NCBI RefSeq assembly: GCF_042453785.1
Contig: NC_091671.1
Location: 16,066,001 to 16,130,000 of the forward strand
Length of the DNA: 64,000 nucleotides
Source: Malus domestica
Taxonomy: Eukaryota > Streptophyta > Magnoliopsida > Rosales > Rosaceae
Reading direction: 5' to 3'
Shown here: in pieces, positions 11,438 to 24,754 of the stretch
Layout of the letters: each line of letters starts with the position of its first letter
How positions within the stretch are numbered: position 1 is the first letter of the stretch
Program-made: the position numbers and the translations under genes
Notes under the pieces: generated by a model
What the model saw: the letters and a program-made list of their open reading frames with translations, nothing else
Database searches by the model: none
Told to the model about the DNA's origin: nothing

Positions 11438-12017
11438 CCTTTATGTGGAGAGGGATTTCAATCTAGAACCTAAACTGCATAAGGTTTGAATCTATAACAG
11501 TTAGAAGCCACGGACCGCAACTAAACTATCCCTATATATTATCATCACTCAAGAGGAGTGGAAAGAGAAAGTTGAGAAGGATGAGAGTTAGAGAGAAGAC
11601 TAAGAGACAATTAGTACTCACAAATTTACACTCTAATTAACTACAAAATATGCGTAAGTACTACTTCCTTCCACATGGTATATTTGAGTCGTATTGTCAC
11701 CCGTACTCGTGCTAAACCGAAGATGTGCAGTGCCCCCAAAGACGTCATATTCTTGTAATACTTTCTTATTTATGACGTTAATCCATGTTGTTGAATTTAT
11801 TTATGGAGTAACTTGTTATATTGGCTCTTCATTTAGTCGTATTTTGTTATCAAATCTATGAAATGTCTCAAGTTATAACTATCAACCACGTTGATAAAAG
11901 AAACGAAAAGTGATTTTTGGGTAGCATGGTCACAAAGGGTGGGACTCACATGTAAGAAGTCTCCTACCATTGTGAATGCGTTGCGGGATTTGGATGACTA
12001 AATAATCTCTAATTTGA
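11438..12017. other. Intergenic, no feature recognised
   Basis: Mixed-composition DNA between the MITE and the hAT element. No frame, RNA or repeat stands out. Confidence 0.5.
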
Positions 12018-12025
12018 ATTGTTTG

Positions 12026-14952
12026 TAGGCCTGACAATTTCTGACACGACCTGATAACCCGACACAACACGACACGAAATTAACAGGTGTTCGGATTGAC
12101 ACGATAACGAATCGGGTCTTATCGGGTAACCCGATAAGCACCTGTTAAGATAACGGGTTGGTTCGGGTATACACGTGGGTAACACGATACACGATAAGCA
12201 AAATATTAATTTTATAATTTTATAACCCTAAAAAAATACTATAATAATTATATATATATATATATATATTAATTTAACAATTTTATACACCTAATAACTA
12301 TAATAATTATATATATATATATATGAAATTAAATATTAAAAATTGGTGACCATTGGATCGGCTTAAATATACATATCATTCAATTTCTTAAGTGTTATAT
12401 GTACAAAATAAATAAATTTAAATCTACTTAATATATATATATATATATACCATTGAACTTGATGGAATACGAATTCTACGAAACTAATTTCAACGATCCA
12501 ACCGTCAACCTTGTTTGTATATGCTTTGAGATCGCATCAGCAAAAAATTGCAAAAAACAAACATTCAGAGATCAAGTAACGGAACAAAACTTTTCGACGG
12601 TTATCAACGAAAAATCACGATTTAACAGTTATTTTAACTTCGATTTTGATGATTTTCTACAGCTACACTCCTTGACCCTATATGAATACAATGAATGAAC
12701 TCGATCTTCAATTTAAAATATAAACACTAGTGGATACCACAAAATCTTATGTTATACTTAATGAAAGTATGAAGAAACTCTTAAGTGTTAGTAAATCTAT
12801 TGTTTTGATGGGATACGCATTCTACGAAACTAGTTTTAACGATCCAACCATCAAACATGATTGTATATACTTCAAGATCGCATATGCCAAAAATTGCAAA
12901 AAATAAGCATTCAGAGATCAAGTAACAGGATAAAACTTTTCGACGATTATCAACTAAAAATCACGATTTAACGGTTATTTTAACTTTGATTTTGATGATT
13001 TTGTACAGCTACACTTCTTGACCTTATATGAATACAATGAATAAATTCGATCTTTAATTTAAAATATTGACACTACTGGATGTGGATACCACAAAATGTT
13101 ATGTTATATTTAATGAAAGTATAAATAAACTCTAAGTGTTAGTGAATCTATCGTTTTGATGGGATACACATTCTACGAAACTAATTTCAACGATCCAACC
13201 GTCAAACTTGTTTGTGTATGCTTCAAGATCGCATACGCCAAAAATCGCAAAAAATAAACATTCAGAGATTAAGTAACAGGACGAAACTTTTCGACGATTA
13301 TCAACGAAAAATCATGATTTAACGGTTATTTTAACTCCGATTTTGATGATTTTTTACAGCTACACTCCTTGACCATATATGAATACAATGAATGAACTCA
13401 ATCTTAAATTTAAAATATTTACACTAGTGGATACCGCAAAATCTTATGTTATACTTGATGAAAGTATGAATAAACTCTTAAATGTTAGTGAATCTATTGT
13501 TTTGATGGGATACACATTCTACGAAACTAATTTCAACGATTCAACTGTCAAACATGTTTGTATATACTTCAAGATTACATACGCTAAAAATTGCAGAAAA
13601 CAAACATTCAGAGATCAAGTAATGGGACAAACTTTTCGACGGTTATCAATGAAAAATCACGATTTAACGGTTATTTTAACTCCGATTTTGATGATTTTTT
13701 ACAGCTACACTCCTTGACCCTATATTAATACAATAAATGAACTCGATCTTCAATTTAAAATATTCACACTAGTGGATACCACAAAATCTTATGTTATACT
13801 TAATGAAAGTATGAATAAACTCTTAAGTATTAGTGAATCTATTGTTTTGATGGGATACACATTCTACGAAACTAGTTTCAACGATCCAACCATCAAGCAT
13901 GATTGTATATACGTCGAGATTGCATACGCCAAAAATTGCAAAAAACAAATATTCAGATATCAAGTAACGGGATAAAACTTTTCGATGGTTATCAACTAAA
14001 AATCACGATTTAACGGTTATTTTAACTCCAATTTTGATGATTTTTTGCGGCTACATTGCTTGACCCTATATGAATACAATGAATGAATTCGATCTTCAAC
14101 TTAAAATATTTACACTAGTGGATACCACAAAATCTTATGTTATACTTAATGAAAATATAAATAAACTCTAAGTGTTAGTGAATCTATCGTTTTGATGGGA
14201 TACACATTCTACAAAACTAATTTCAACAATCCAACAGTCAAACTTGTTTGTATATGCTTCAAGATTGCATACGCCAAAAATCGCAAAAAAAAAAAACCAT
14301 TCAGAGGTCAAGTAACGGGACAAAAAATAAAAATCACGATTTAACGGTTATTTTAACTCCGATTTTGATGATTTTTTACAACAACACTTCTTGACCCTAT
14401 ATGAATACAATGAATGAATTTGATCTTCAATTTAAAATATTTACACTAGTGGATACCACAAAATCTTATGTCATGATGATTGATGAAAATTGAGGATTTT
14501 GTAAAAGGAATAACTGCAAGCTTTGAGTTCCATTGGCAAGGTTTAAACTTTTGAGAAAGGTTTCACAACCTTGAAAACAAAAACTCTTTTATTTTGCATA
14601 TCCTTGCACATTTAATATTTTGTAATAGACTAGTAGTGTGTGGATGTTTGTTTATTATGCTCTTATTTTCGAGCGTAGATGTAGTACTTAAACGACAAAT
14701 GTGTTTTAATGTTTTGAAGTAATATTTATATAGCAATGTGTGGTATGTGCAAATTTAAGAAAAAAAAAATTTCTTAATGGGTCATAATGGGTCGGGTCAC
14801 TTTACCCAACATGGGTCGGGTCACTTTACCCGTTGGGTAAAGTGACCCGATCGTTTAAGGACCCGTTATGATAATGGGTATGACATGACACGATCTGTTA
14901 AGGTAACAGGTGTTACACGAACACGACAGACATGACCCGTTTGCCAAGCCTA
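12026..14952. mobile_element. Non-autonomous hAT element carrying a tandem array (2927 bp)
   Basis: Ends are TAGGCCTGACAA and the reverse complement of TAGGCTTGGCAA (10 of 12 match). Flanks ATTGTTTG (12018-12025) and ATTGTTGG (14953-14960) form an 8-bp target duplication with one mismatch, the hAT size. The subterminal parts are full of ACACGA and CGGGT words, a usual look for this plant hAT group. The interior holds no transposase, only (AT)n tracts and the 346-bp array. Confidence 0.85.
12453..14475. repeat. Six tandem copies of a 346-bp repeat
   Basis: The anchor TCTACGAAACTA (one copy mutated) occurs at 12475, 12821, 13172, 13518, 13863 and 14208, giving periods of 346, 351, 346, 345 and 345. 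Each unit also has AACGATCCAACC, CATTCAGAGATCAAGTAAC and GACCCTATATGAATACAATG. Short open frames across units are not supported as genes, because stops vary and no domain is seen. Diverged copies occur at 57276-59110. Confidence 0.95.
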
Positions 14953-15045
14953 ATTGTTGGAATGATTTTCAAATAAAGATTAAGAAATTAAACAATTCTA
15001 ATTATGAAACTTATAAGGTGAATATATGATTTATGGAATTACATC

Positions 15046-15646
15046 CAGTGGCGTAGTCAGGATTTTCAAATAATGGGGTCATGATTTCTACAAATAAAAC
15101 TGCATTGGACCATTTTGTTGAGCACCTAGTAAAAACGTAAAGACATAAGCTTTATTGGTCCTAAGTTCCATTTAAGGTTTTGATATAAAGGCTCCCAGCT
15201 AGTGTTGTAGTGAAGCTTTTCAAATAATTAGGTCATGATTTCAACAAAAAAAAACTGCAGTGTACTATTTCGTTGAGCACCTAGTAAAAACATGTCAATT
15301 CTTGCCAACATCTGCTTAAGGCTTATGCCAACATATGTCAACAATTACTATGATACGTAAAGGCTTGTCAAGGGTGGCTACAAGAAACTGTAGAGGAGTG
15401 TTGAAGACTGCCAAGGCTTGTCAACTGAGGCATTTCATTCGAACATTTTGTGTGCACAACAGTCGGACACAAGAAGAGAGAAAGGGAAGTCAAGATAGAA
15501 AAAAATAGAAGTATGAGAATGAGGTTGTAATTTAGTTTGCCCTAGCTGTTTATAGGGTCAAATAAAATACACATGCAAATATATACTAGGTTTTAAAGTT
15601 GTTGGGGTCATGAACAACCAATTACCCCATACTGGCTCTGCCACTG
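15046..15646. mobile_element. Short hAT element (601 bp)
   Basis: TIRs are CAGTGGCGTAGTCAGGA and the reverse complement of CAGTGGCAGAGCCAGTA. ATTACATC (15038-15045) and ACTACATC (15647-15654) are an 8-bp target duplication with one mismatch. Inside, a phrase around GAGCACCTAGTAAAAAC occurs twice (about 15120 and 15275). No coding capacity. Confidence 0.82.
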
Positions 15647-15654
15647 ACTACATC

Positions 15655-16103
15655 CCACGAGGAATGCAAATATTATCCACTATTTTCTCATGATAATAAA
15701 TGTTCGCAGGCATAAGATAAAGGACAATACTTGGGTATTAACTAGTCATTACCCAATTTCATTGTCCATCTATGTGGCCTAATAATTATGTTAGAATTTT
15801 GTAAGATATTTCAAAATACAAACCATGCTCATTGTGACAATTCATTTTCCGTCAAATCCATTTGTTGGTTGAATTGAAATTCTAGCCAATAACATTGGCA
15901 TTATTACTCATAATTTCAAAAGAATTGGGATGCTGGCAGTTTTGTAACCTTTCTACTCTTTATTTGATTATTAACGTGACCATTATTTATTTTTAACTCT
16001 CCAACATTATATACATAGTAAATGACCAAATTCCTTCGTTGAGAGCTCTGATTCGAAGACTCGAAGAAGACTCTCGCTTTCAACTTCCTTCGTTCGTAAA
16101 TCC
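15655..16103. other. Leader region before the Tat gag frame; no 5' LTR found
   Basis: AT-rich sequence with no LTR end and no primer-binding site before the gag-like frame at 16104. The Tat element therefore seems 5' truncated, or its 5' LTR is too decayed or displaced to see. Confidence 0.45.
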
Positions 16104-18450
16104 ATGACTACGATAGCAAGAAATTCAGAAACTACAATCAATGGGACCCCCTACGTTGAAAGACTTGGACCAAACGATGGAGATTGCGTTGTGGCTCCAC
16201 GCTGCCACTTCTTGAGGTGTACCACAATAAGAACTGCACCTTTGCCACCACGAGGTACCGTGGCCATACTAGCAACGGTTGCCGCCTTTGTAGTGGCTCA
16301 TGGGGCAACCTTCATTCATCACGAGGAAACCTTAGAGCAAGAGGCCCACGATGCCGGCAGCCAGCAACCGTAGGCATAGGTAGTTGCTCACCCTCAACAG
16401 CAACCCTTGACGCTTACCTCTTTCATTTAGATGCAAGCTACAGCCTAGCACGAGCCCAACGCATTTACAACTCAAGGCCAAACAGGACAAACAGAGGTGG
16501 CCTATCGCCTATGCGCAGAACAAATCCAGATCTCGAGTCCGACGTTTGAACCAAGGGTATTTTCACCCCACTTGTTGCAGATTTGACCCATCCTGACTTA
16601 AGCTTTGTACCTAAAGTCCGTTACACTTCCACAACTTAAGCAAACGTATACCGTCTCAGCTTTTCCACTCTAAATGGCGAACAACACCTATCTCGACAGG
16701 TCGCTGAACTAACAAGCACCCTGGCGCAGCAGACAACCTTGGTGAATCAACTCTTGTAGCACACCGAGATGCAGCGTGCCCCAAACGAGGTGTCCTGAAG
16801 TAGGAAAAGGGCAAGCGATGACATTTCTCTCCAGCAGCATCCCAGAAAGCAGCCTTTCGACTAACCACGAACCGAGCGGTCTAGCAGTGTACATTTTCGC
16901 CTAGACCCCTAAGACAGCGTATACTCTCGTCTTAGCACACGGAGGAGCGTACACTCTTGGTTAGGCCTTCGGACGAGTATACATTCACAGTTGGGGCCAC
17001 ACTTCGATAGTTGACATGGACAAACTTTCAGGCGAAGTGTTTATTTGCGACTAGGCCTGCAAGGAGCATCATCCACCTTACATTCGAGTAGGTAGCACGA
17101 CAGACAGGGAGATGCAGTTGCACAATCTGTCTTAAGTTCATTCGGCAGCCTACGAGTAATCCCCTCACATGCTAGGAATGTATCACATGCACTACATTTA
17201 GGGCATAGACGATCCATGCATAGGGAAAAACAGCCGAAACCAGCAGGTCATGATTGGGGGCAGTCGAAAACTTCGTTTCCTAGACAGAGGTAGATTCAGG
17301 AAGAAGTAGAGAGACTCATGACTGAGCGATTGCATGGATTCCACCACATCAAGACCATAAATGAGGCCATTGGTAGAGACGTGGCATAAATGGGTAGATC
17401 AGATCACCTTTAACAGACAAGATCGACCAGACGAAGCCCCTGCGTAAGTTTAATACGCCGTATTTCACTTTATTCAAGGGAGATGTAGACCGAAAAGGCG
17501 CTTGAAGCACTATCGCAGTATGATGATCCTCTACAGAGCCAACGATGTTGTAATGTGCAAGATATTCGCCTTTACTTTGTAGGCGAGGCACATGATTAGT
17601 TTTATACCTTGCCTCCACAGTCTATCAGAAGTTTCGACAAGCTTTCCATAGTTTTCACTATGGAATTCTCATCTTACCGCTCGATTAAGAAGAAGTCTGA
17701 TCATCTCTTAAACATAAAAAAAAATCCAAAGGAGTCGCTCCGCGACTATATGAAGAGGTTTAGGCTAAAGAAGGCGAAAATAGTTGGTTGCCACGACTCA
17801 ATCGCCAGCATTCTAAAAAGAACTCCCAGCAGATCATTCACTTATCGGAGAATTGGTTATGAAGGGAGACCTGACTCTAGCAAACTCATTTACTCTAGTA
17901 GAGAAACATGCACTTTGGGACAAGGCCCGATAAGCAAACAAGGCACCTGAGCAGTCTCAGAAGGAGTCCGAGATGACTTAGAAGAAAGTGGACAAGAAAA
18001 AGTCCAACAACCGAGGCAAGCATAGGGCCAAGCGTAAAGATCGATCCCAGGCAAAAGGAGGTTAGGCCACCAAGAACTATACCAAATTCTCGATCCCGAT
18101 CAACTAGATTTTCCACAACCTCAAGAGTGTGCCTTGGTTCAAGCTAATCTAAATAAGGCACCTCCAAGCTAGATCACACCAAGTATTGTGCGTTCCATCA
18201 AGGTCTTGGTCACACGACCGACAACTGCTATACCTGAAGGGATTACCTAGAGAAGCTGGTGAATGAGGGTAAATGTGACATATACCTAGATAAGCCAATT
18301 GCGCAGCCTAAGAGGAACGCAGACAAAGACAAGAAGTCGGTTGCCAAGACTATCAAAATCAACGACATCTTTGTCGAGTTCGAATACTTAGGGGGCCACA
18401 AACAACTCCAAGGAAAGGAAGATCTAGCGGGCTATAGCAATCTTCCAAGT
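16104..18450 (+). pseudogene. Tat gag remnant
   Basis: An ATG at 16104 opens a gag-like frame with stops and shifts. Visible parts: a polar, repeated VYSRL/RRSV-type linker around 16880-17050; EEVERLMTERLHGF near 17300; and a retrotransposon gag domain near 17609-17800 with LPPQSIRSFDKLSIVF followed by LLNIKKNPKESLRDYMKRF, the conserved helix of plant gypsy gag. The remainder toward 18100 is Lys/Gln-rich, and CHY-type residues near 18180-18260 suggest a protease N-terminus. Many stops look like CAG to TAG. Confidence 0.7.
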
Positions 18451-21400
18451 TCAGGCAGTTGATGTCAAACCTGGTCATATCATTGATTTTACCAAGCTTG
18501 ATGCTGAGGGAGTTGATTTCCCACACGATGATACTCTAGTAGTGTCCGTTACTGGTACACGCTATAGTCGACAGAATGATGGTGGACAACGGTAACACAG
18601 TAAATCTACTTTAGATATCTGTCATTCAGAAAATGTGCCTGGAAAGCACAATAATACGCCGAGCAGATGTACTCACCGGATTCAACAAATACACCTCAAC
18701 TGCTATTGGCAACATAACACTCGATGTGAAAACACCACCAATAGTCTAAAAGTAGACGTTCATTATAGTCAGCGACCCGTCTCTCTATAACGGGATTCTA
18801 GGAATGCATTGGCTAGTGAAACTGGGCACCGTAACCTTCATTGAGTACCAAAAAATTCAATTCCGCATCTCAAGATGAGGAGTCGGATAGATTAAGTCTC
18901 ACCAGGCCACATCCCAAAGATGCACGATGCAAATACTGAAAGAGTAAAAGAATAAGTCATTCACCCTCATATGAGCTACCGAGGTTGAGAATGACAAGCT
19001 TGCTACCAAATAGCAACTATAACAGGCAGATTAAGATAATGACGTTTAAGATGACACACCGACAGAGGAAAAAGGATGGAAGCCGGAAGAGGACATCGAA
19101 TACATCATTTTTTATCCTGAGCAACCGGAGAAGACGGCTAGAATCGGCTCACGACTAAGCCTAAAGAAAAAAGAAGAACTCACGACCTTTCTTTGGGAAA
19201 ACCGTGACGTCTTTGCATGGTCACCCTTCGACATACCTTACACTGATTCCAAGATAGCCTGTCACCAGCTACATGTCGACCCCGCTGCCAAACCGGTGAT
19301 CCAGAAAAGAAGACATTTTGTTCCAAGATGAGTAACAATCATTGAGGCAGAGATAGACAAGTACATGAAGCCGGATTCATGAAGGAGGCGATGCATTCAA
19401 CATGGCTAGCCAACGTTGTGCTGGTTACAAAGAAAGAAATGGGCAAGTGAAAAGTATGTGTAAACTACACCGACCTTAACAAGGCTTGCCCGAAAGATCT
19501 GTTCCTTGTCATATGAATTGATTTACTGGTGGACTCACCTATAGGGAACTAACTGCTCAACTTCTTAGATGCATATTCTGGCTACAATCAGATCACCATA
19601 TTTGAGCCCGACAAAGAGAAAACTGCGTTCGTGATAGAACAAGGCACCTATTGCTGCAAAGTTATGCCTTTTGGCCTCAAGAATGTAGAAGCTACCTATC
19701 AAAGGTTAGTAAATATGATGTTCAATAAGCAAATTGGGGTTACCATGGAGGTCTACGTCGACGACATCATGGTAAAAGGAAAGCAGTGGTCATACTAACT
19801 TAGAAACTTGGCAGATACATTCAGTATCTTTAGGGTGCACAAGATGAAGCTCAAACCTACCAAATACACATTTGTAGTCTCATCAGGCCAATTCTTAGGG
19901 TACCTCGTAACCCAGCGAAGAGTCGAGGCACATCCCAAGTAGATCAAAGCAATCTTAGAGATGAAATCCCCAACCACTTTAAAGGAGATCCAAATTCTAA
20001 CCGGACGAGCAACTATGCTCAACCGTTTTCTCTCATGCTTAACCGATCAACGCAAGCCCTTTTTCAGGACTATTAAAAAATTGTAGAGAGACAAATGGGA
20101 TGACAAGTGCAAGAAAGCATTTCAAAACTTGAAGAGATACTTGACATCACCTCCGATACTATCCAAGTCGAAAGTAGTCGAGGAATTATACATCTATTTG
20201 GTAGTCTCAGACGTAGCAATAAGCTCTGCCCTCATACGAGAAGAATTGGAGACCCAATTACCAGTATTATACACTTCTAAAGTTTTCCTCAATGAGGAAA
20301 CAAGATACCCGAGGATTGAAAAGTTAATTTTGGCGTTAAATGTTGCAGCTTAGAAGCTCAGACCATACTTTCAGGCCCATACGGTCATCATTATGACTTA
20401 ATATCCTCTACGATCTAGCGTACATGGTCCAGACGCTTCTCAACTAGTGATGAAGTAGGCGTTGGAACTCGGCCAATACGGTTTGGTTTTCCGACCCTAC
20501 ACCATGATAAAAGCTCAGGCCTTAGAAGACTTCATAGCAGAGTTTCACTTTCGGCCTAAAAGATATAGCACCATAGCCTAGAGGTACATTCGAAGCAGCC
20601 GAGCATGCCCTGACCACACCAACCCTTGTTGACAAGAACTTTTAGTGTCTGCACGTCGACGATTCATCCAACTATAAGGGTTCCGAAACAGGCTTAGTTC
20701 TCGTCACTATAGGCTTCAAGGCATCAAACAACAAAGTAGAGTACGAGGCCTTATTGGCAGGCCTCTAAATGGCACAAAATCTGGTAGTCAATAAGCTCGC
20801 AATCCATTCTGATTCTCAGCTCATCACTAGCCAGACTATCAAGAAGTATGCAGCAAAGCATCAAAAGAGGGCACTATATGTCGAGAAGGTACGACAGTTG
20901 CTTGAGGCATTTCAAACTTATACCCTCACACAAGTGCCACAGGCAGACAATGCTCATACAAATGCCCTGGAAGCCATAGGCTCCACTTTGGACTACTAGT
21001 TTAGACGCTTTATCTCGATCGAGTATTTGGGAAAGTCGAGCATAGAAGAGGAACCAACAGCTGAGGTGTTACAAGTCAACATAAACCTAAGTTGGCAAGA
21101 CCCCATCATTGACTATCTAGTCAATAGGATACTTCATCCATAAAGATTGGAAGCTAGGAAGCTCCAAATAAAGGTAGCACGCTATTACATATGGGGCGGC
21201 ATTCTCGTCAGAAGATCATTTTCAGGTCCACATCTTCATTGCCTAATGCCTCCTGATGACTTGAAAGTTATGAGCTCGATCCATGAATGAGTTTATGGAA
21301 ACCACTTATGAGGTTGATCCTTAGCACATAAGGTCTTTAATGCTGGCTATTATTGACCCACCATGCATCAAAACGCTAAGGAATTTGTTCAAAAGTGCGA

Positions 21401-22320
21401 TAGTTGCCAACGCTTCAAGCCTGTACCCGTAATGCTAGCCAACAAACTCCACCCACAGACAAGCCCATGGCTATTCATGCAATGGGCAATCGACCTGGTC
21501 ATCCACCCGTTACTAGGGGCGGGGGCATGATGATCGTGGTTACTGACTATTTCACCAAATGGGTAGAAGCCGAGCCTATGACCACCACTACTCAATCAAT
21601 TATAGAGCACTTCATATGGAGAAACATCATCTGCCAATTAGGTATCCCTTAATCTATCGTGACGAATAACAGCCCGCAATTCGTGGGCAAAGACTTGGCA
21701 AAATTCTTCCAGAAACATGGCATCAAGTAGCATATATCTACGTCTATATATCCCTAAGGCAACAGGCAGACGGAGGCATCTAACAAGATAATCCTGGACT
21801 ACCTTAAGAAATCCCTCATAGACAAGCAAGGAAAGTGGCCAGACGAAATTCCTGGTGTCCTATGGGCGTATCACACAACCAAACGACCAGTAACCAACTA
21901 AACTTCTTTCTTTTTGGCATTTGGTTAAAAAACAATCATCCTTCCCAATGTCATTATGCCGAGCATCATCATTATACTACCAACTTTAGAGTAGAACAGT
22001 AAAGAAATGGCCATAAATCTAGATTTGGCAGAAAAGGAACGCGAGAAAGTCATCACTCGCATTGCAGCCTTCCAGCAGCATCTCCTTTCCAGCTACAATA
22101 AAAGGGCAAAGATCTGGCAGTGTCAACCTGGAGATCTAGTCCTAAGAAAAGCATTTGTCACTACCTGAAGAGAAGGCTTCAAAAAATGAATCCAATCTGG
22201 GAAGGTCCGTACAAAGTCAGCAGAGCAGGCTATAAGGATGGCTACACCATTACCACCATGAACGACAAAGAGATCGATAAACAGTGGAATGCTTACAATC
22301 TACGAAAGTACTACGCATAA
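18451..22320 (+). pseudogene. Tat pol remnant: protease, RT, RNase H, second RNase H, integrase
   Basis: Order in sequence: protease part near 18450-18860 (IIDFTKLDAEGVDF); reverse transcriptase 19140-20080 with CVNYTDLNKACPKD and the catalytic YVDD at 19754-19765; RNase H 20100-20580; archaeal-type RNase H 20690-21000 with HSDSQLITSQ; integrase 21350-22320 with zinc-binding region, VVTDYFTKWVEAEP, the SPQFVG block and a C-terminal NPIWEGPYKVSRA block ending RKYYA at 22320. Numerous stops, many in codons where the family has Gln: TAG at 19940, 20351 and 21728, TAA at 20766 and 21755. Not functional. Confidence 0.85.
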
Positions 22321-22936
22321 TCTCCCACTTCTCCCTGAGCGTTGCTTAGACAAAATAAAGCTCGAAGACTTAAGTAGCTCGATAAGCATTACCTCACAAA
22401 CCGATGATGACCCAATTGTTACACAGTTTCTACCTTTTAACTAAGTTTAATAGCCTTCCTCTCATTTTTCAATGAACATTTCCGAAGTTATTCATCATTT
22501 GGCTCGATTGCGTATGTACAACAATTGTCTACTCCTGCTCTCATTAAATATTGCGCCCAATCAGGGACCCACTGTAGGCATTGCACCCCCTGGAGACCAA
22601 CCTTGCTCTCCTCCTGGAAGAAGGTAAACTACGCACTCCGAATATCCAGACGTGGATGGGTCACGCTGCGCTGGTGTAACTAGAGCACGATGGCCTGCAT
22701 CGACATCCCTAGAAGTAGCCACAATGGTCATTTTCAAGGCTTAGCTAGATTAAAGGATTTTAGGACATTAGCTTGATCCGCGAGGACTCGGGCCTCAAAG
22801 ACGGAGAAGGCACGTTGTGCAGCTTACCCTTTGGACGGCTGCCCACGAAGATAGACCGCAGTTGAGCATCCAGGATGTGACCAGCTACTGGCAACCCTGA
22901 TTGAGCATTCTGTATATGACCAACTAGCGATCCTTG
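22321..22936. other. Tat 3' untranslated region, left part
   Basis: Follows the integrase stop. No coding domain. From about 22860 a unit of the kind TTGAGCATCC...GATGTGACCAGCTA begins and resumes after the Athila insertion, so it predates that insertion. Confidence 0.55.
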
Positions 22937-23756
22937 TGTTATGATGTATATTTAAACTAACCTAAATAATATATTAATTTAAACCAAATTAAACTCACAA
23001 GCACATGAATCAATTGTGGTAATATATGCAAATACAAGGTCGATCCCATAGTGACTGCTTAAATACCAATTTAACCAATTAATCATGCTAGACTTAATTA
23101 AACAAACTAAGGATAGATTGAATTGAATAATTGAGTAATTGAGTAAGACTAAAATTAACAAGAAAAAACAATTAATTAAAATAAACACACAACACAAGAA
23201 ATCCTAAGGTTATGAATCCACCAACAATAGTCCTATTTACTTTTCCTAGAGCCAACTACTATCCAATTACCGTGCCAATGTTAAAGGTTGTTCTTTCTAA
23301 TGTATGAATTAATCTATGGTCAAGCATCAACTCTTGTATCACTACATGATAATTATATCCTATTGGTTAGGCATACAATTAAACACATAAAAATCCATTA
23401 AGTGTAGAAGAATCATGTCAACCAAGCAGGACTAGCTTGATATTGGTCATCCTCACTAGTTTGTCTACTCTTCTTAATCTGAGTTCCAATAAACCTAATT
23501 GATTGGTCATCCTCATAGATTTATCTAAATATCTAGATGCAAAATTCCTAAAGGTGATCAGTCATTAGAAATCTGAATCTAGAATAAAATACCCACAAAG
23601 ATTAAGAATATAACATGGCATATAATCAGATAATAATTAACAAAGTACTTCGCAAATATTCATGTCATTGCTTCATCATAAACCTTAGAAAAAACTTAGT
23701 TACACATAGAAATAAAAATAAAAGAAAGATAGAACCCGAAATCCATGGGATTTATC

Positions 23757-23791
23757 TAATCCCGCAGCAACGTGCAGGCAATATTTCTAGT
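23757..23791 (+). mobile_element. Helitron-like 3' terminus
   Basis: A TAATCCCGCAGCAACGTGC-type segment forms a short GC hairpin (CCCGCA with TGCAGG) followed after 9 bases by CTAGT at 23787-23791. Hairpin plus CTRRT is the Helitron 3' signature. It lies exactly where homology to the Athila LTR stops. No 5' TC end identified, so the length is unknown. Confidence 0.45.
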
Positions 23792-24409
23792 TGTGATCTA
23801 AAATTGATGCATTCCGTAGACAATGACATGAGACAAAGATAGGCCTGGCATGCAACCTATCATCTTTAATTTGACATTTTTTTTCACATATACACACATA
23901 TATATTCTTTGAATTGTTATGATATTTGTATCATAATTAAACTTATGGTTGTGTGGTTTTGGTGTAGTGAGATATGAGGAGGGATGAAGGAGCTACATAA
24001 ACTATAGCGAGCTGCATGAAGTAGTGAGATACATGAAGGAGCTATATGAAGGAGTGATGAAAGAGCCACATACATTGTATGTACAAAAGGGAAGATACTT
24101 TTATTTGCACGTCTTCAAAAGAATTCAAATTTGTATTTTCAGAGTTTGAGGACTTGTGTTAATAAGTTCAAACACATATCTTAGGTTTGTAATGAATGTA
24201 TTGGCTTTACCACATTGATCTTATATACGTTTGTTTTTATTAATGATAATACAAAATATTCTTTAAACAACGGTAAGCGAAAATTTTGCCAAAAACCATA
24301 TATTTCTTGCCTCAATTTCCATTGGTTTATTAATTATTGTTTATAATTTAATTACAATATTTATAAAAAAATTAAATAAAAAATATTTTGTCCAAAAAAA
24401 GAAAAAAGA

Positions 24410-24754
24410 AAAAAGGGTTTGCACGACGAAGAAGTAATTTGCGTCGTGCAAAGACCTTTTGCGCGATGCAGGTACTGTCGTCTCGCAAAGACCTTTTGCG
24501 CGATGTAGGTGCTATCGTCATGCAAACATAGGTTCTGTCATCGAGCAAAGACCTTTTGTACAAGGCAAGTTCTTCCGTCGCGCAAGGTCCTTTTGCGCGA
24601 CGTAGGTTGTCTCTTCATCGCACAAACCCTGCTTTCACTGCCTTTGTGTGACGATTGGCACACGACGAAGATTTTGTTGGGCAAATTTTCTGGCAATGTT
24701 TTTTTACTTTGCAGGACGAAGGTACCTGCATCGCACAAACTATTTTTTGTACTA
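24410..24754. mobile_element. Terminal fragment of a CACTA transposon
   Basis: A cluster of subterminal repeats of the type TTTTGCGCGACGTAGG and GTCGTGCAAAG in both orientations ends at TTTTTTGTACTAGTG (24754), the reverse complement of a CACTAGTACAAAAAA terminus. The opposite end is not seen. It lies inside the defective Athila element. Confidence 0.65.

Noticed and set aside
12453..13975. Open frames of 67-112 codons in the 346-bp array
   Set aside because: They arise from the repeat unit, differ between copies through stops, and show no domain.
12018..14960. A CRISPR-like reading of the regular repeats
   Set aside because: Units are 346 bp with no spacer structure, in a plant genome inside hAT ends.
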